Assembly (NCBI RefSeq): GCF_003590095.1
Contig: NC_039483.1
Location: forward strand, 434,001-498,000
Direction of reading: 5' to 3'
DNA: 64,000 nucleotides
DNA from: Trichoplusia ni
Lineage: Eukaryota; Arthropoda; Insecta; Lepidoptera; Noctuidae
The position numbers were made by a program, and so were the translations under genes. Positions within the stretch are counted from its first letter, which is position 1. Every line of letters begins with the position of its first letter. The notes under the pieces were generated by a model that made no database searches, was not told the origin of the DNA, and saw only the letters and a list, made by a program, of their open reading frames with translations. Positions 35,708-46,944 of this stretch are shown one piece after another.

Positions 35708-35765
35708 AAAAGCGAGATAGCACTAATCCGCGTATAGCTACTTCTCGTTTCTCCTGAGAGCTTAT
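35708..35765. repeat. Diverged member of the hairpin family
   Basis: AAAAGCGAGATAGCACTAAT on the left and TAGCTACTTCTCGTTTCTCC on the right. Confidence 0.45.
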
Positions 35766-36207
35766 AGTATGTGCAAGATACCATATAAAATGATCTTCTT
35801 GTGTACCTATTAAGATATAGCTTATATCATTTAGCATGTGGGATCTGATCTCCTATAAAAATCTGTACTTAAAGAGAAACCAACTTAAGTAAGTAGTTAA
35901 ATTTCTACACGAAAACTACTATTTTCAACTTTATTAACATATTCCGTAAACTTTATACTGTCTGCCTTCCAGTTGATATTCCTTCAAGGTTCTTATAAAA
36001 CTTCATGGCTTGAATCGAGGTTGCAGTGAAACGTTATGACGTCATCCGAAAAGCGGTCTCAAGTGAAACTGTTCGTGACACTAGGATCCATGGAAAATGG
36101 TTTTCTATCATATCCTCCATTTATAATAAAGAAGGAAACTGTTTTGCACCATTTTTCTTGAATGTTTTCTATTTGAGGAAGCTGCACGATAGTCGAGAGA
36201 CTTTTTT

Positions 36208-36312
36208 GTAAATCGATTCCCGGATTAAGGTTTTAATCCTTGTGCTGTTTCGGATTTTGCAAGCATTCAAGTCACATGCATGCAAAACACCCAAACTCAG
36301 ACCCAACCACGC
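36208..36312 (-). mobile_element. tRNA-derived SINE 3' portion
   Basis: On the minus strand GGGTCTGAGTTTGGGTGTTT, GCATGCATGTGACTTGAATG and CAGCACAAGGATTAAAACC give the 3' body of the family seen at 9478 and 57376. The tRNA head is missing. Confidence 0.5.
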
Positions 36313-36743
36313 CAATGATGATGATGAGCTTCATGCTCTGGACTCACACACACATTAATCTTTATTGTAACTATAAATGCTCAGATGCTTTTTATGTGAT
36401 GTGATTTGAATGTCTGACATTCCCCCTGAAAAATGTTTCAAGGTGGTCTTGAGATGCCATGGTAGTATTTTGTCTATGCACTTTTTTTGTTTCCCATTGT
36501 ATAACTTTTTACTCGTTATTTTGAAATATCATTACTATTTGACAAAATAGTTCACTAATAGCCCTCATTTTGTAATTCATTGGATATTATGAATAAGTCA
36601 TGTGGGTTAAAGTGTCAATTTAATTCATTTTCAACACAACAAACGCAGTGAAGCGCGAAAAACAATTATTTGATCAACGATTATACAGTTCGTTGTTTAT
36701 ATTTGTTTTATCATTGTTTAATGAGTAAATATTTGTTTTGCAG

Positions 36744-36776
36744 GTAAACCAGCATTGTAGTTAACAGCCTTTTAAG
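36744..36776 (+). other. Exon-like 33-nt segment (non-coding if real)
   Basis: A pyrimidine-biased acceptor (ATATTTGTTTTGCAG) directly precedes it and a good donor (AAG, then GTAAGAAT) directly follows. TTTAATGAG upstream could act as a branch region. All three forward frames contain stops, so it could only be an untranslated exon. No partner exon was identified in the window; a chance match is quite possible. Confidence 0.2.
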
Positions 36777-36950
36777 GTAAGAATTTAAAGTATTTATATT
36801 TGACGAAGCACCTTACTATCCTGTCTTATACATTCGCCATACAGCGCATATGGCAACATTTTATGATATTTTTTCCTATTAGTGCTTTTGATTTCAAAAG
36901 AAATCCTTATGAAGTGTAAATAAAGTATTGAATATTAAATACAACATAAT

Positions 36951-36968
36951 ATACATAATCATGTCTAT
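36951..36968. repeat. Left TSD of the 5S-derived SINE
   Basis: ATACATAATCATGTCTAT, repeated exactly at 37330-37347 (18 bp). Confidence 0.9.
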
Positions 36969-37329
36969 CATCATTGGCCTAGCCTTTTCTCAACTATGTT
37001 GGGGTCGGCTACCAGTCCAACCGGCTTCAGCTAAGTACCAGTGTTTTACAAGGAGCGACTGCCTATCTGACCTCCTCAACCCAGTTACCTGGGAACACGA
37101 TACCCCTTGGTTAGACTGGCTGTCAGACTTTTTCAAGCTTCTGACTACCTGTAACGACTGTCAAAGATGTAGGAATAACAGCCGAGACCCACAATTTTAC
37201 GTGCCTTCCGAAACACGGAGGAACTCGTTATGACAAAGATGGTCACCCATCTACGGACTAACCGCGTCAAGCATAGCTTAACCTGTGATCGAATCACTTA
37301 TGCGGTTATAGCTTAGCCACGAGCTCCTC
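36969..37329 (-). mobile_element. 5S-rRNA-derived SINE, full length, 18-bp TSD
   Basis: On the minus strand it begins GAGGAGCTCGTGGCTAAGC. Next come CGATCACAGGTTAAGC and later GATGGGTGACC (plus-strand 37240-37297), matching in order and spacing the 5S rRNA words CGATCAC, GTTAAGC and GATGGGTGACC that form its internal pol III promoter. A roughly 230-bp body follows, ending CCCCAACATAGTTGAGAAAA and GGCTAGGCCAATGATG, an ATG-repeat tail like that of RTE LINEs. Exact 18-bp TSDs fix both ends. The plus-strand frame at 36928-37233 is an artefact of this repeat. Confidence 0.82.
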
Positions 37330-37347
37330 ATACATAATCATGTCTAT

Positions 37348-37852
37348 ATCTGACAATAAGTACACTACTTGTATAACTACGGTTTCAAATTGCTTGTTCC
37401 CGCTGTGTGAGACGGCGAAATACTCTCCGTATGTCTCCATCTCACTCACACACCGACAATCGTTCTGCTTCAAAAGCCCATTGTAAGTTCGTATGAACAA
37501 CGAACAGCCTAATAAACTTAAACAGTTTATCTTAGTTTTATAGTTTGCATGTTGTCTTAATGGAAAACGTGTTTAATCTGGTTTCACGTGTATGACATAC
37601 ACTTAATGAGTACAGGTACAGGTACAGGTACGGTTGTGAAGTTCTAGTGCTTAACTGAGTTTAGGTCGGGGGACAGATGAATACGGGATTTGATAATGTT
37701 TGCATTTAGCTTCGTCGTGATGAGGATGTTAATTTGATGTTGTAATAATTAAGAAATTGTTATAAGTACTTCTTTTCGCTGTTTATTTGAATGCAGTTGA
37801 TGGTTCCAGTTTTATAGTGTACGAGTTTTTTCATTAAAATAAATATATATGT
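37348..37852. other. Unassigned DNA with a hairpin and a short tandem repeat
   Basis: It holds the hairpin at 37392-37462 and about three and a half units of GTACAG at 37610-37632. Confidence 0.5.
37392..37462. repeat. Member of the dispersed hairpin family
   Basis: CCGCTGTGTGAGACGGCGAA on the left and TCTCCATCTCACTCACACAC then CGAC on the right. Confidence 0.5.
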
Positions 37853-38136
37853 GGGAGCGTCAGGAACATTTTCCGAACAGTCTAGGTTGGCCTCCATCTT
37901 GGGCGTATGAGCGACGGGATGTTCGAAATAAAAGCGTCAATGTTATCTTGTAGATTGTATAATGTGAACTTATAACATTATGGAGTAGAATACAATAGGA
38001 CGGTTGAGATGGAATATTATTTGGAGCCAATAGGTTAGTACGTGCTCGCTATATTTATGACAACTGTCTTGACAAGCAAAACGAACGTCGTCGCACCTAG
38101 CGCCACCTACTACTCTATTCGGGGTAACCCGCTCCC
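37853..38136. mobile_element. Possible LTR or other mobile-element fragment
   Basis: A segment with more GC than its flanks, bounded by the short inverted words GGGAGC (37853) and GCTCCC (38131). It contains GGCCTCCATCTTGGGCG, an AATAAA and GCGCCACCTACT. The length and contents would suit a solo LTR, but no TSD, primer-binding site or second copy was seen. Confidence 0.3.
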
Positions 38137-41100
38137 TTTTATAATTTACCACTTACTCATTATAATAATAATTATGGACTATCTTAATACACATTTCCAC
38201 AATCAATTAAAATCGTCTAAATAAACAAAGTATTCTCAATTAATCCGCGCGCCGTCATATATATAAATGCCATTAAGATACTGGAACAAAATTCAAAATC
38301 CGGTACTTCAAAACAGATCTATTTATTGAAAGCAGAAATCAAAACTGCAGAAATTCTTCTTCACTAACCCTTCAACAACATAGTCCATCTTGTTTTGAAC
38401 CTCATAACAGGACAACACGACATAAATCACCACCCTTTTTACTTCAAGCCCATTGCCATAAAAACCTCAATCTGAAAACTACTAAATCGGAATCTTACCC
38501 TTCATTCCTGAGAAGGTTAAACTGAAATAGGACCCCATGATGTTTATGGCTACTACTAATGAAGCGCTCGTGAAACGTGAGCGGGAATATCTTGATGTTA
38601 AGGGGTCACGTGACACCAGATCTGAACCCAACGGACAAACTACTGGGGTTTAGGTACCGGTAGAGTTTGTTGAAGCTTTCCGACCGAGAAATTTGAAATT
38701 TGCTAATTGTTTTAGATACAGGGGTTGTTGTTTGATTAATTGACTACTGTAAATTAAGGTTAGTATAGTCAGCAATAAATAACTTATTTTTCTGGATTTC
38801 ATAGGCGGATTCGACGCGCATTTAAGTGATCCATGACTGCTATTTCTTAGTCTAGGTGTCTTTGCTACATATGACTTAAATGTCTGGAAAAGCCTCCGCT
38901 AGACAAGGATTAACGGGAGATCCTATTTAATCTAGCAATACATATAACAACATGACGTAACCAGCAATTACAAAAAAGCGTATATTTTAAAAGTCACATC
39001 AAATACTCAAATCAAGAGAAAATTGAAATCGAAAGCAAAAAACAAAAACCTGGTCCCTTAGTAACCTCCGGACTTAAACAAGGTCATTTTGTATGGCATT
39101 ATGTATGTACATGTGTCGGCCTACCTTTTTAGGAAAATGGGGCAGAGAGACCACAAGAGGTAATTCGTGCAGAATTACACTTTGCGTTGGCGCGTTGGCG
39201 GCAGATGTGGCTGTTTGGTCCAAGCGTCGCCAATATTTGTGCAAATGTTTTAAATTATTTTTTTGAGTTTCATTTTACGTTGGAATTGAAAAAGTTTTGC
39301 AGTTTTCAGTTATCTAAAATGCCTAGAGACAAATGCCTATTAATAAAATTAAGGATTATTTTTTGTAAATTCCAGTATTTTCACTGAGTTACTGAAAACT
39401 TCAGTTTACTTCACCTTGCCGTAACATGTTTTCAGTACGTTTAAACATGAAATCCTCAATCTTTTGCTATAATTCTACAAAATACGTCACAAAATTTACA
39501 TTAACCATTACGACAACACTATAAAACCAACTTCAGCACTTTATCGATTTGAAAGACACGCAATAAATTAATCATAATTCTTAGGCACATGCCTTCTACA
39601 TCAAGGCAAATCAAACGATTACAAACTCGAGTAAACGCATGAAAAATGCAGCGAAACAATCGATTCCCACGTCTATTTACGTCGAAGTCAGGTGATTTTC
39701 AAAGAGGTAACAAACCATTACTTAATAACTCATCGCTTTCATACTTACCTTTTTTTAGAGAATATTTGATATGCTGTTGTGTTGTGTTTTAAGTTGTTTT
39801 TAAAAGTGTTATGTTATAATGCTGTAGTGTATTAGGTGGAATAGTATTATTGCGATGTCTGTTTTTTTATTCTCAAGAACCTTGGGCTGAGTGAACCAAT
39901 TTTGATGTGAAATAGGTTTTTTTGTTCCATAAATGTCAGTTTAGCTCAATACTTTTTATATTTATGCAGTAGATATTGGGTGTTGTAATAATTATTTTAC
40001 TTAAAAAAAAAACATTTTAAATTTATAAAAATCCTTTCTTTTCTATTCGAAAAGATATAACTTGAATCTCATACTGAACCTACGACAGTAAATAATACAA
40101 AATCTCAACCATTTTAAATAATACACCATCTAAACTCCAGACTGATCTAAAATTTAATAAACTGTTAATAAATAAATAATTCATGTTCCTACTTATATCA
40201 CAGAATTCGGTCACGTAGAAATTCCATCTCGGGATCAAACTAAAGCTCGAACCGCCTACCACGAAACCATAACGTACAACTGTTATCGTTGCAAAAGCGA
40301 GATTCCGCTCTACGTTATGTATCGCGCCGTCTTGCTTCCACAAATACAAAAGTCTTGTATAAGGATTTCGTGGTACAAGCACAGGTAATGTACTTCACTT
40401 TGCAGTTGGATTCTCGTAAATCTATGGTATCGGCATTCCGACACAGAATGAAAATTGAATTTATATTTTTTAGTTGTGTTTGAAGAAACATTGCATTTTA
40501 TAAATAGTGCTGAGATACGAAGGTATTAATTCTTCGTCGAATAATGAAACGATTTTGAAAACAAAAATACAAACGAAATTGGACAGACTTAAAATTTGTC
40601 ATAAATATGATTAAGTATAACATTAAGAATTGTTTGTATTTGTTCTTACAAAGGCTACAGAAATACATTATTTTAAAAATATTTAAGTGTCTAGCTATCC
40701 ATTTAAATGATACAGCCTCATCTAGGAGGTTAAAAATATCCTTAAAAATTGCCACTATTTTCAGTTACAAAATTTAAACTAAGTAAAGGTAAAATCTCTA
40801 ATAGAAACTGTTTAATATTTCACACGGGTTCTATGAGAGCGTTAGAGTACTGCTTGACACCTTTCGCCACAAAAGGAAGCTTAAATCTTTTAACGGCTGG
40901 TTTTAGCCACTAATTGGTCCACTCAACATACGCTTTCACACCCACACAACATTAATTAAATGGATGTAAATTATTCGTTTTAAAATCGGCGTTTAACTCA
41001 ATGGATGTGTCGTTGGAATTTTTATTTTAGACGCGGATTTTTTTTTCTTGGCCTTGGATATATGCTGTTTGAGGTGGATATCATTTTGTTTGTAAAAATT

Positions 41101-41628
41101 AAAAACAAAAAATAACAAACACTTTTATGGGGTAAATTGGACTTATCAGAAAATATTAAATGAGTGTAAACAAATTGAGTATAGAAAGTTCTAAATTCAT
41201 TTTCACAATTGACAATTATGTCTTGAAAAAAGACGTAAATTTATTTTAAAAAGTGGTATATTAGTAGATATCATCGAATTGTCTTTACTTAAAGTCTTCA
41301 TATAACATAATCTCAAACTTTAAATCAACGGTTCAAGCTCTAACGACAGTAAAAGGAAATAAACAGTACTGTACAATCAGCAACAGAATATGCAGAAACA
41401 CAACTCAAAACACAAATAACCAGGTGTTTAGTGATGATGAACTTAGAAATTGCTGTACAGTCTGTTCTTACTTAATGTATAAGATAAAAAAAAATATTTC
41501 GTCAAATGATTCTGTACAGTTGTTTTAGCAAGATAATATTGAAATAAAATTATCCGTTTAAAATCTATGACGCTATATAATAGACAGGCAGATATGTCAT
41601 ACTTATAATACCTCGGTTTGTGCTCGTT
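38137..41628. other. Unassigned DNA with one hairpin-family member
   Basis: No supported gene or large repeat. The hairpin at 40275-40340 is the only recognised element. Frames at 39187, 40080, 40289 and 40498 are AT-rich and without domain signatures. Confidence 0.35.
40275..40340. repeat. Member of the dispersed hairpin family
   Basis: GTTGCAAAAGCGAGATTCCG on the left and GCGCCGTCTTGCTTCCACAA on the right, around CTCTACGTTATGTATC. Confidence 0.5.
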
Positions 41629-41757
41629 GTTTAAAAATCCCGAAGTACAGGCACGTTCAAATATTCAAATATTCGATGATTTCTTGTTAATCTTTACTAA
41701 TTAATATTCGAATTCTGAAATTCAAATTAACGAAGATAATAAATAATGGTCGCCGTC
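41629..41757. repeat. Interspersed repeat, copy B (inverted relative to 23062)
   Basis: The reverse complement reproduces 23062-23198 with scattered substitutions and a short indel. Just upstream, GACAGGCAGATATGTCA (41583-41599) also occurs near 22673, but in direct orientation, so that word is probably a separate repeat. Confidence 0.7.
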
Positions 41758-42162
41758 ACAACTGGATTCTGTTTCTCGACTTTTCATCCTGACGATACAA
41801 CATTCACTTCCATATTATTATACTTGCTGATACTAATACAAATTTAACGTCTTTCGACGAACATTTTGTTCAGTGTTCAGAGCTTTGCCCCCGTTTGTTA
41901 GACTTTTACTGTGTATCGTATCTTTTATAACATCTTTATTTTGTATGGAGCTATATGTGAAGTTAACGAAATGGAAGACGTTACTGCTTTGCATCGTTAC
42001 GAGGCTGCCGCAATAATAATAAATGTAGCTATGGATATGTTGGTTGATAATCCTTTAGATGTATGTTTTCTTTCTTTTCTATCAATCGTGGTAGCCTTGT
42101 GGTTCCATGCATGGATTTGATTTGTTTCCAACGCAGACAAAGTACCAATAAATTTTTTCAGC

Positions 42163-42275
42163 TTACGGTGAAGAAAAACTTGGGTGCCAAATATTGGAAT
42201 CTGAAATCGCCAACTCGCAATAAGCTAGAGTGGTGATTAATACTCAAATCTTCATTTTACGGGAAAAGACCACCG
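42163..42275 (+). mobile_element. Decayed LINE 3'-tail fragment
   Basis: GGTGAAGAAAAACTTGGGTG, CCAAATATTGGAATCTG and CGCCAACTCGCAATAAGCTA resemble the LINE tail at 5071-5165 and its usual upstream part. It is non-coding. Confidence 0.45.
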
Positions 42276-43877
42276 GAATGAAACCCTGTTGTACTAGAAA
42301 GCATGATAAACACGATGCAAACTATCGTGATCCCAGGCGTGGACGCTACTTTCTAAAGTCACAACATTAAATGGGAGTTGGTCTTCCTTCCGCCAATAGA
42401 GAGGCAATCAGAAGTACCGCGCTCCACCTTCAGGTGTTCAGATATCACATTCATGTTTTTCCTTTAGACAACTCTTAAATATTTTTATAACACTTCCTGT
42501 TTATGTCTGTACAGATTGCTTTGTTTATTTCTTTAACCACACTGTAGACGCGTGATTAAAAACGTTTGTTTTCATAATTTTTGCAAAGTAACGGAGAGAT
42601 TATTATTCTCTTCGCGTTTTTCACTGGAGTTAGAATCAGTTGTTAATTGACTTATAACAAATGCTTTTAATATTCGATTATATTACAATTATGCACTGTT
42701 TAAAGATATTAGCCAAATACTTGTCAAGTAGTTTATTTAAAAGTATATTATGATAAAAACATATTTTCTTTTTAATTTTATTAATGATTCGTTTCGTCAC
42801 TAGTGTTATCGGTTAGTGACGTCTTGAGTTTTTTTCAGTTTAATAAGCTTTATGTGATTGTTTTCGGATAAAAAGAATGCAATACAGTAAAAAAAATCAA
42901 AAGTATCAGATTTAACTGAAACTTTCGACTCCTAGCTAAACACGCCAGTCACTTAACGTGTTCGAATTTATTAATTTTAGTTTCACATGTCATATTTATT
43001 ATATTATTTTTATTTAAAAAAAATATCCGGTTTGCAGTGCATGCGCATTAAATAATAAAGAAAGGCATCCCTTACACATCCAGTCAAGATGTACAAAATA
43101 TATTAGCTTATTTGACCATACAAAAGGTCAACCTTTTTCATATGTAAAGACCTTTTAACTTATCTCACACATTGTTCCACACCATCTTAAAGACAAATCC
43201 CAAGAACAGGTCACGTAAGTGATAAGAATAAATCCAACGAAGGTCTTGTTACCTCATAATAAAAACAGGAATAAACTCTCGAGTGTTTTAGTTCAGTTTA
43301 TTCATGTCTGCGCGCTACGGGCAGGCCATTACCGGCAACCACTTATCGGCAGGTACTAGGTAGCCCATTTGCAAGACTAAAGTATCTTATACCTACCACA
43401 ACACCTCAAAGTAAGACTGTCTAGTTGTGTGAGCGAGATGCCTGTCTACGTCTTCTAGTGCGCCATCTTGCTCGCACAGTTGCGACAGTTTATCTTAAAG
43501 GTCTCGTGGTAGATGCCCAGGTACAGAATATTTTAATAGTTCATTTGCAACAAGTGTCGTGTTCCTAAGCTTCGTTTTATGTTCATAATTACGTGACGTA
43601 TCTCGAATATGTTAATTGTTGGCACTGTTTTTAAATTGAAACGTGTCGGGGCGTTTTATGCTGTTCTTTCTTTATGGATTCTACTAAAAACTGTATTTTT
43701 AACAATGAATGGTTTTGGATACTAATCACAAAAGTAGAAGTTACGCTATTTTATTATAAGTGAAAAAAATCACACTCACATCATAAAATTGAGTTAGTAT
43801 AATGTCTTATTAAATCTTTCACCTTCAAACGCCTAGATCTGTTTTGCTTTTGCAAGATAGACTAGATTCATAATAGT
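42276..43877. other. Unassigned DNA with one hairpin-family member
   Basis: Only the hairpin at 43423-43488 was recognised. Confidence 0.35.
43423..43488. repeat. Best-preserved member of the hairpin family
   Basis: AGTTGTGTGAGCGAGATG on the left pairs with CATCTTGCTCGCACAGTTG on the right with few mismatches; CTGTCTACG and TCTAGTGCGC form the inner part. Confidence 0.6.
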
Positions 43878-43995
43878 AACTGTTTACTCACGACTAGTTT
43901 TTTCACGCCCCGCTCCTTCAGCTCGTGATTAAAGACTCCAGTTGACTTCGAAACTAGTCGGGATATCCCGACAAATAAACGTCAGCAAACCGTTG
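43878..43995 (+). mobile_element. Decayed member of the second palindromic family
   Basis: It has remnants of both arms (ACTGTTTACTCACGACTAGT; GAAACTAGTCGGGATATCCC) around a core GCTCGTGATTAAAGACTCCA and ends GTCAGCAAACCGTTG. It keeps the tail TTAAATAAATAATTA also seen after 26850. Confidence 0.65.
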
Positions 43996-46021
43996 TTAAA
44001 TAAATAATTAGGCTATACGTTCTTTGAAACAAAGCCTTCGGCAAAAGATAATGTAGGAATATTCAACCAACCTATTATTAAAGGTTGATCCTAACTTATG
44101 TTGCTCTAAGATATTAGGCTTAAAATCATCAAAGTAAGTTCGTCACTGATAATCCAAGTTTGTTAAACTCAAGACTCATTAACTGTCAAACCTTAGATCC
44201 AAACAATGTTGCTTGATAAGAGATATTCAATCTTGACTATCCACTATCCCGTTTTCCCACTCTCCCAGTACCCCAGTATCCCTCAAAGGATTTATGAACT
44301 TATGGACAGGACAAGTTTATCTTTCATCGAATCTGGACCCATTTTAATTAAAGTGTCAGGTTCTAAACTAAAGTTAGGTATATAAGCACCAGCCTGTAAG
44401 AAAAGCATACCTATATCTATTTGTTTTTATTGTTGAACCGTACCTATTTTTTATGTAAAGAACTCTTACATGAAGTCCAATAAAAAAAAAAATGGAACTA
44501 GTTTCCTTTCCATAAATTTTCTATTCCGTATGTTTTCGACGATTTTACGTGTCTTTAATGCAAATTGCCTAAATACATTGAAGTGACATGTTACAAGATG
44601 ATGTAATTTCTACATACCTAAATGGTTAAATAAACGCCAACAAGAACCAGTGGAAACGTAGTTTTATAATGTCGTGGGACTAAGTTTTCAACAACTGCGA
44701 TCAGTCAACCTGATTCCAATATTTTTCTACTTTTAAACTGTACAATACTGTTCTGCAATTGTTTTAGTTTAACTTGCTTCTGTTGGAAGTCATTGAGTAA
44801 CACCGATTCTTATTTCTTTTGTATGTGTTTTGAACTGTTCGATTTTATTTCGTAATTGCTTTAGTTCTTCTAGATTTATTTTTAGCCAGTAATCTATTTA
44901 ATTTAGAATGTGTGTGTATGTTTCTCGCTTTCCTGTTACTTGCTACCATGATTTTAAATCATTTGAAATAGAACAACTCCTAGATGTAAACTGACAAGTG
45001 AAAAAAATATATGTACATTTAATTTTGATTCTGTTCTTGTAATGCTATTCAATAAGTTTATGCGATATGACTTTGACAGGTCATTTAAGTCATGGCAAAG
45101 AATTTATTTGCTGGAGAAATGTTTTTCTTGTCATGTCTGACAGCTTCTCTATAATAGGTGTTAATGAATATTCCTTCCTGACCTACTGTCGGACCTTTCA
45201 TATTGCAGTTTGAGAAAATCTCTTTTCTTCTTAGATAATATTCAAACTGAGCAAATCAAAAAACCATATATATTTAAAGCGTGTCGAACGCGAATGTTTT
45301 ATTTCTATAGTTTATTTCAGGCGAAGCTGGTATGTTTGATATTATTTGCATCAGTCGATACATAACGTTAGTGATGTACAAACAAACAGTTTTATAAAAC
45401 GGATTCGTTTTGCAGAAACATTAACCAGTCCGTTCGTTTTAAATTTGTTTGCTGCAGTTTATGTCAATGTCTTTGTGTCTCTAACTTTTGAGTTAGTGTT
45501 TAATGTTATCGTTAATACTTTGCAACATCGGAAGAATCTAAGTCTTTTAGTAATTTACCTAAATTAAATATGGACATCGTGTCACTAAAGGCGATGTTTG
45601 TAATATAAACTGATTACCGGTTTCTATCAAATTTATTTGGCGTCTCATTTTTTAACATTTTCTTCTTTCGGATCTTCAATAAATTTTGATGTTAAACTCG
45701 TTCGACGTACAACACATTTTCCTCAATAGTCGTAAAATCAAAACAAGTGTTTCAAGTCCATTTCAGCAATATGATGTTGCCGCTAGACTTATTAAGGGCC
45801 GACAAGTTTGGAACCCTTTCATTACAAAGGGTAAAGGAACATACCTGTTCGTGGCATAATTAAACGGTAACTTTAACTAATAAACAATTGAATGTTGAAT
45901 TTTGTAATATTTTGATAGTTGTAAAGTTATGTCCATTTCGTCAATGAATGAACGTTACTATGTAAATGAATTTGAAGTCAGTAAGTGTAAAAAATCGTAT
46001 TGCTAAAGGAACTCCCTTATG
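43996..46021. other. Unassigned AT-rich DNA
   Basis: No gene or repeat recognised. The frame at 45346-45567 is hydrophobic and low in complexity. Confidence 0.35.
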
Positions 46022-46069
46022 AACCGGTAAAGTGCGAGTTGGGTTCGCAACACTAAAGGTTCCGCACAC
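46022..46069 (+). mobile_element. Short fragment of the GGTTCCGTA/GTCGGACTCGC repeat
   Basis: AACCGGTAAAGTGCGAGTTG then GGTTCGCAACACTAAAGGTTCC matches the spacer joining ends of the 5S-containing family. It is very short and decayed. Confidence 0.4.
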
Positions 46070-46813
46070 GTAAACTATAATTCTAAAAACTATGCGTCAA
46101 ATTAAGATGGGAATATTAGCCCGATTTTAAGACCAATAATACTACACCTGACTCAAAATGATATTCATGCACAATGCTTAGTCAAATCTCAATCAAGTAG
46201 GTAAACAAGTAAAGAAGACAAAACGATACAAGATCTACTTCTAAAGAGACAAAACGTACATTCCCCTCGTTCAGTCATTGGCTAAGCCAAACTGAATCTA
46301 GCTACACTTTTATTCATGGACTTGGCGAGCTAAAAATAACTCTCGTTTCTGGAAGAATGCCTGTGATGATCTAGGGCCGTTTATTTATGTCCGCCAATAT
46401 GAACAGACCGCTTTAACGAAAGACGTGTTGCTTGGTGTAAAGCACAAGCTAATGCGGGGACAGATGTAAGTATATTTATCTGGGACGTTTAATTTTAAAT
46501 GAAAAATTTTAGGATAATTAAAGAACTTAAAAAGCTGAACAAAATTAGACTGTGTATAAAAGGTAAGCTAGACAGCTAAACCAACCTAATTTAATCGGAA
46601 TCGGTCCACCAATTTGGGCTTGAAATGGTAGCAAGCAAACATACATACAAGGACTTATTATTTTATTTACTTTCGCAATCATAATATTAGTATATTTATC
46701 TATGTTTAAGCCGGAAAAAGTTAATATTATACGTATATCTAAACTGTTCCATACTAATATTAATACAATACAATCGCACCATATAATAATTGAAAATAAA
46801 AAAAACAACTGCC

Positions 46814-46944
46814 AGATGGACCGACGACCTGGTGAAAGCCGCTGGGTCTCGTTGGATGCAGGTAGCAATGAACCGGTCACGCTGGAGAACGTATGGAGAG
46901 GCCTATGTCCAGCAGTGGACAGCTATAGGTTGAGATGATGATGA
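46814..46944 (+). mobile_element. RTE-type LINE C-terminal stub
   Basis: A frame from 46814 to the TGA at 46931-46933 reads RWTDDLVKAAGSRWMQVA and later YVQQWTAIG, the C-terminal end of RTE reverse transcriptases. A GAT repeat tail follows. AAAAAAAACA occurs on both sides and may be a TSD, though A runs make this weak. A longer frame with ATG at 46702 reads the wrong phase through this stub. Confidence 0.78.

Noticed and set aside
45319..45327. A 9-nt exon between TTATTTCAG and GTATGTTTG
   Set aside because: The sequence resembles splice signals, but a 9-nt exon is extremely unlikely and no flanking exon is known.
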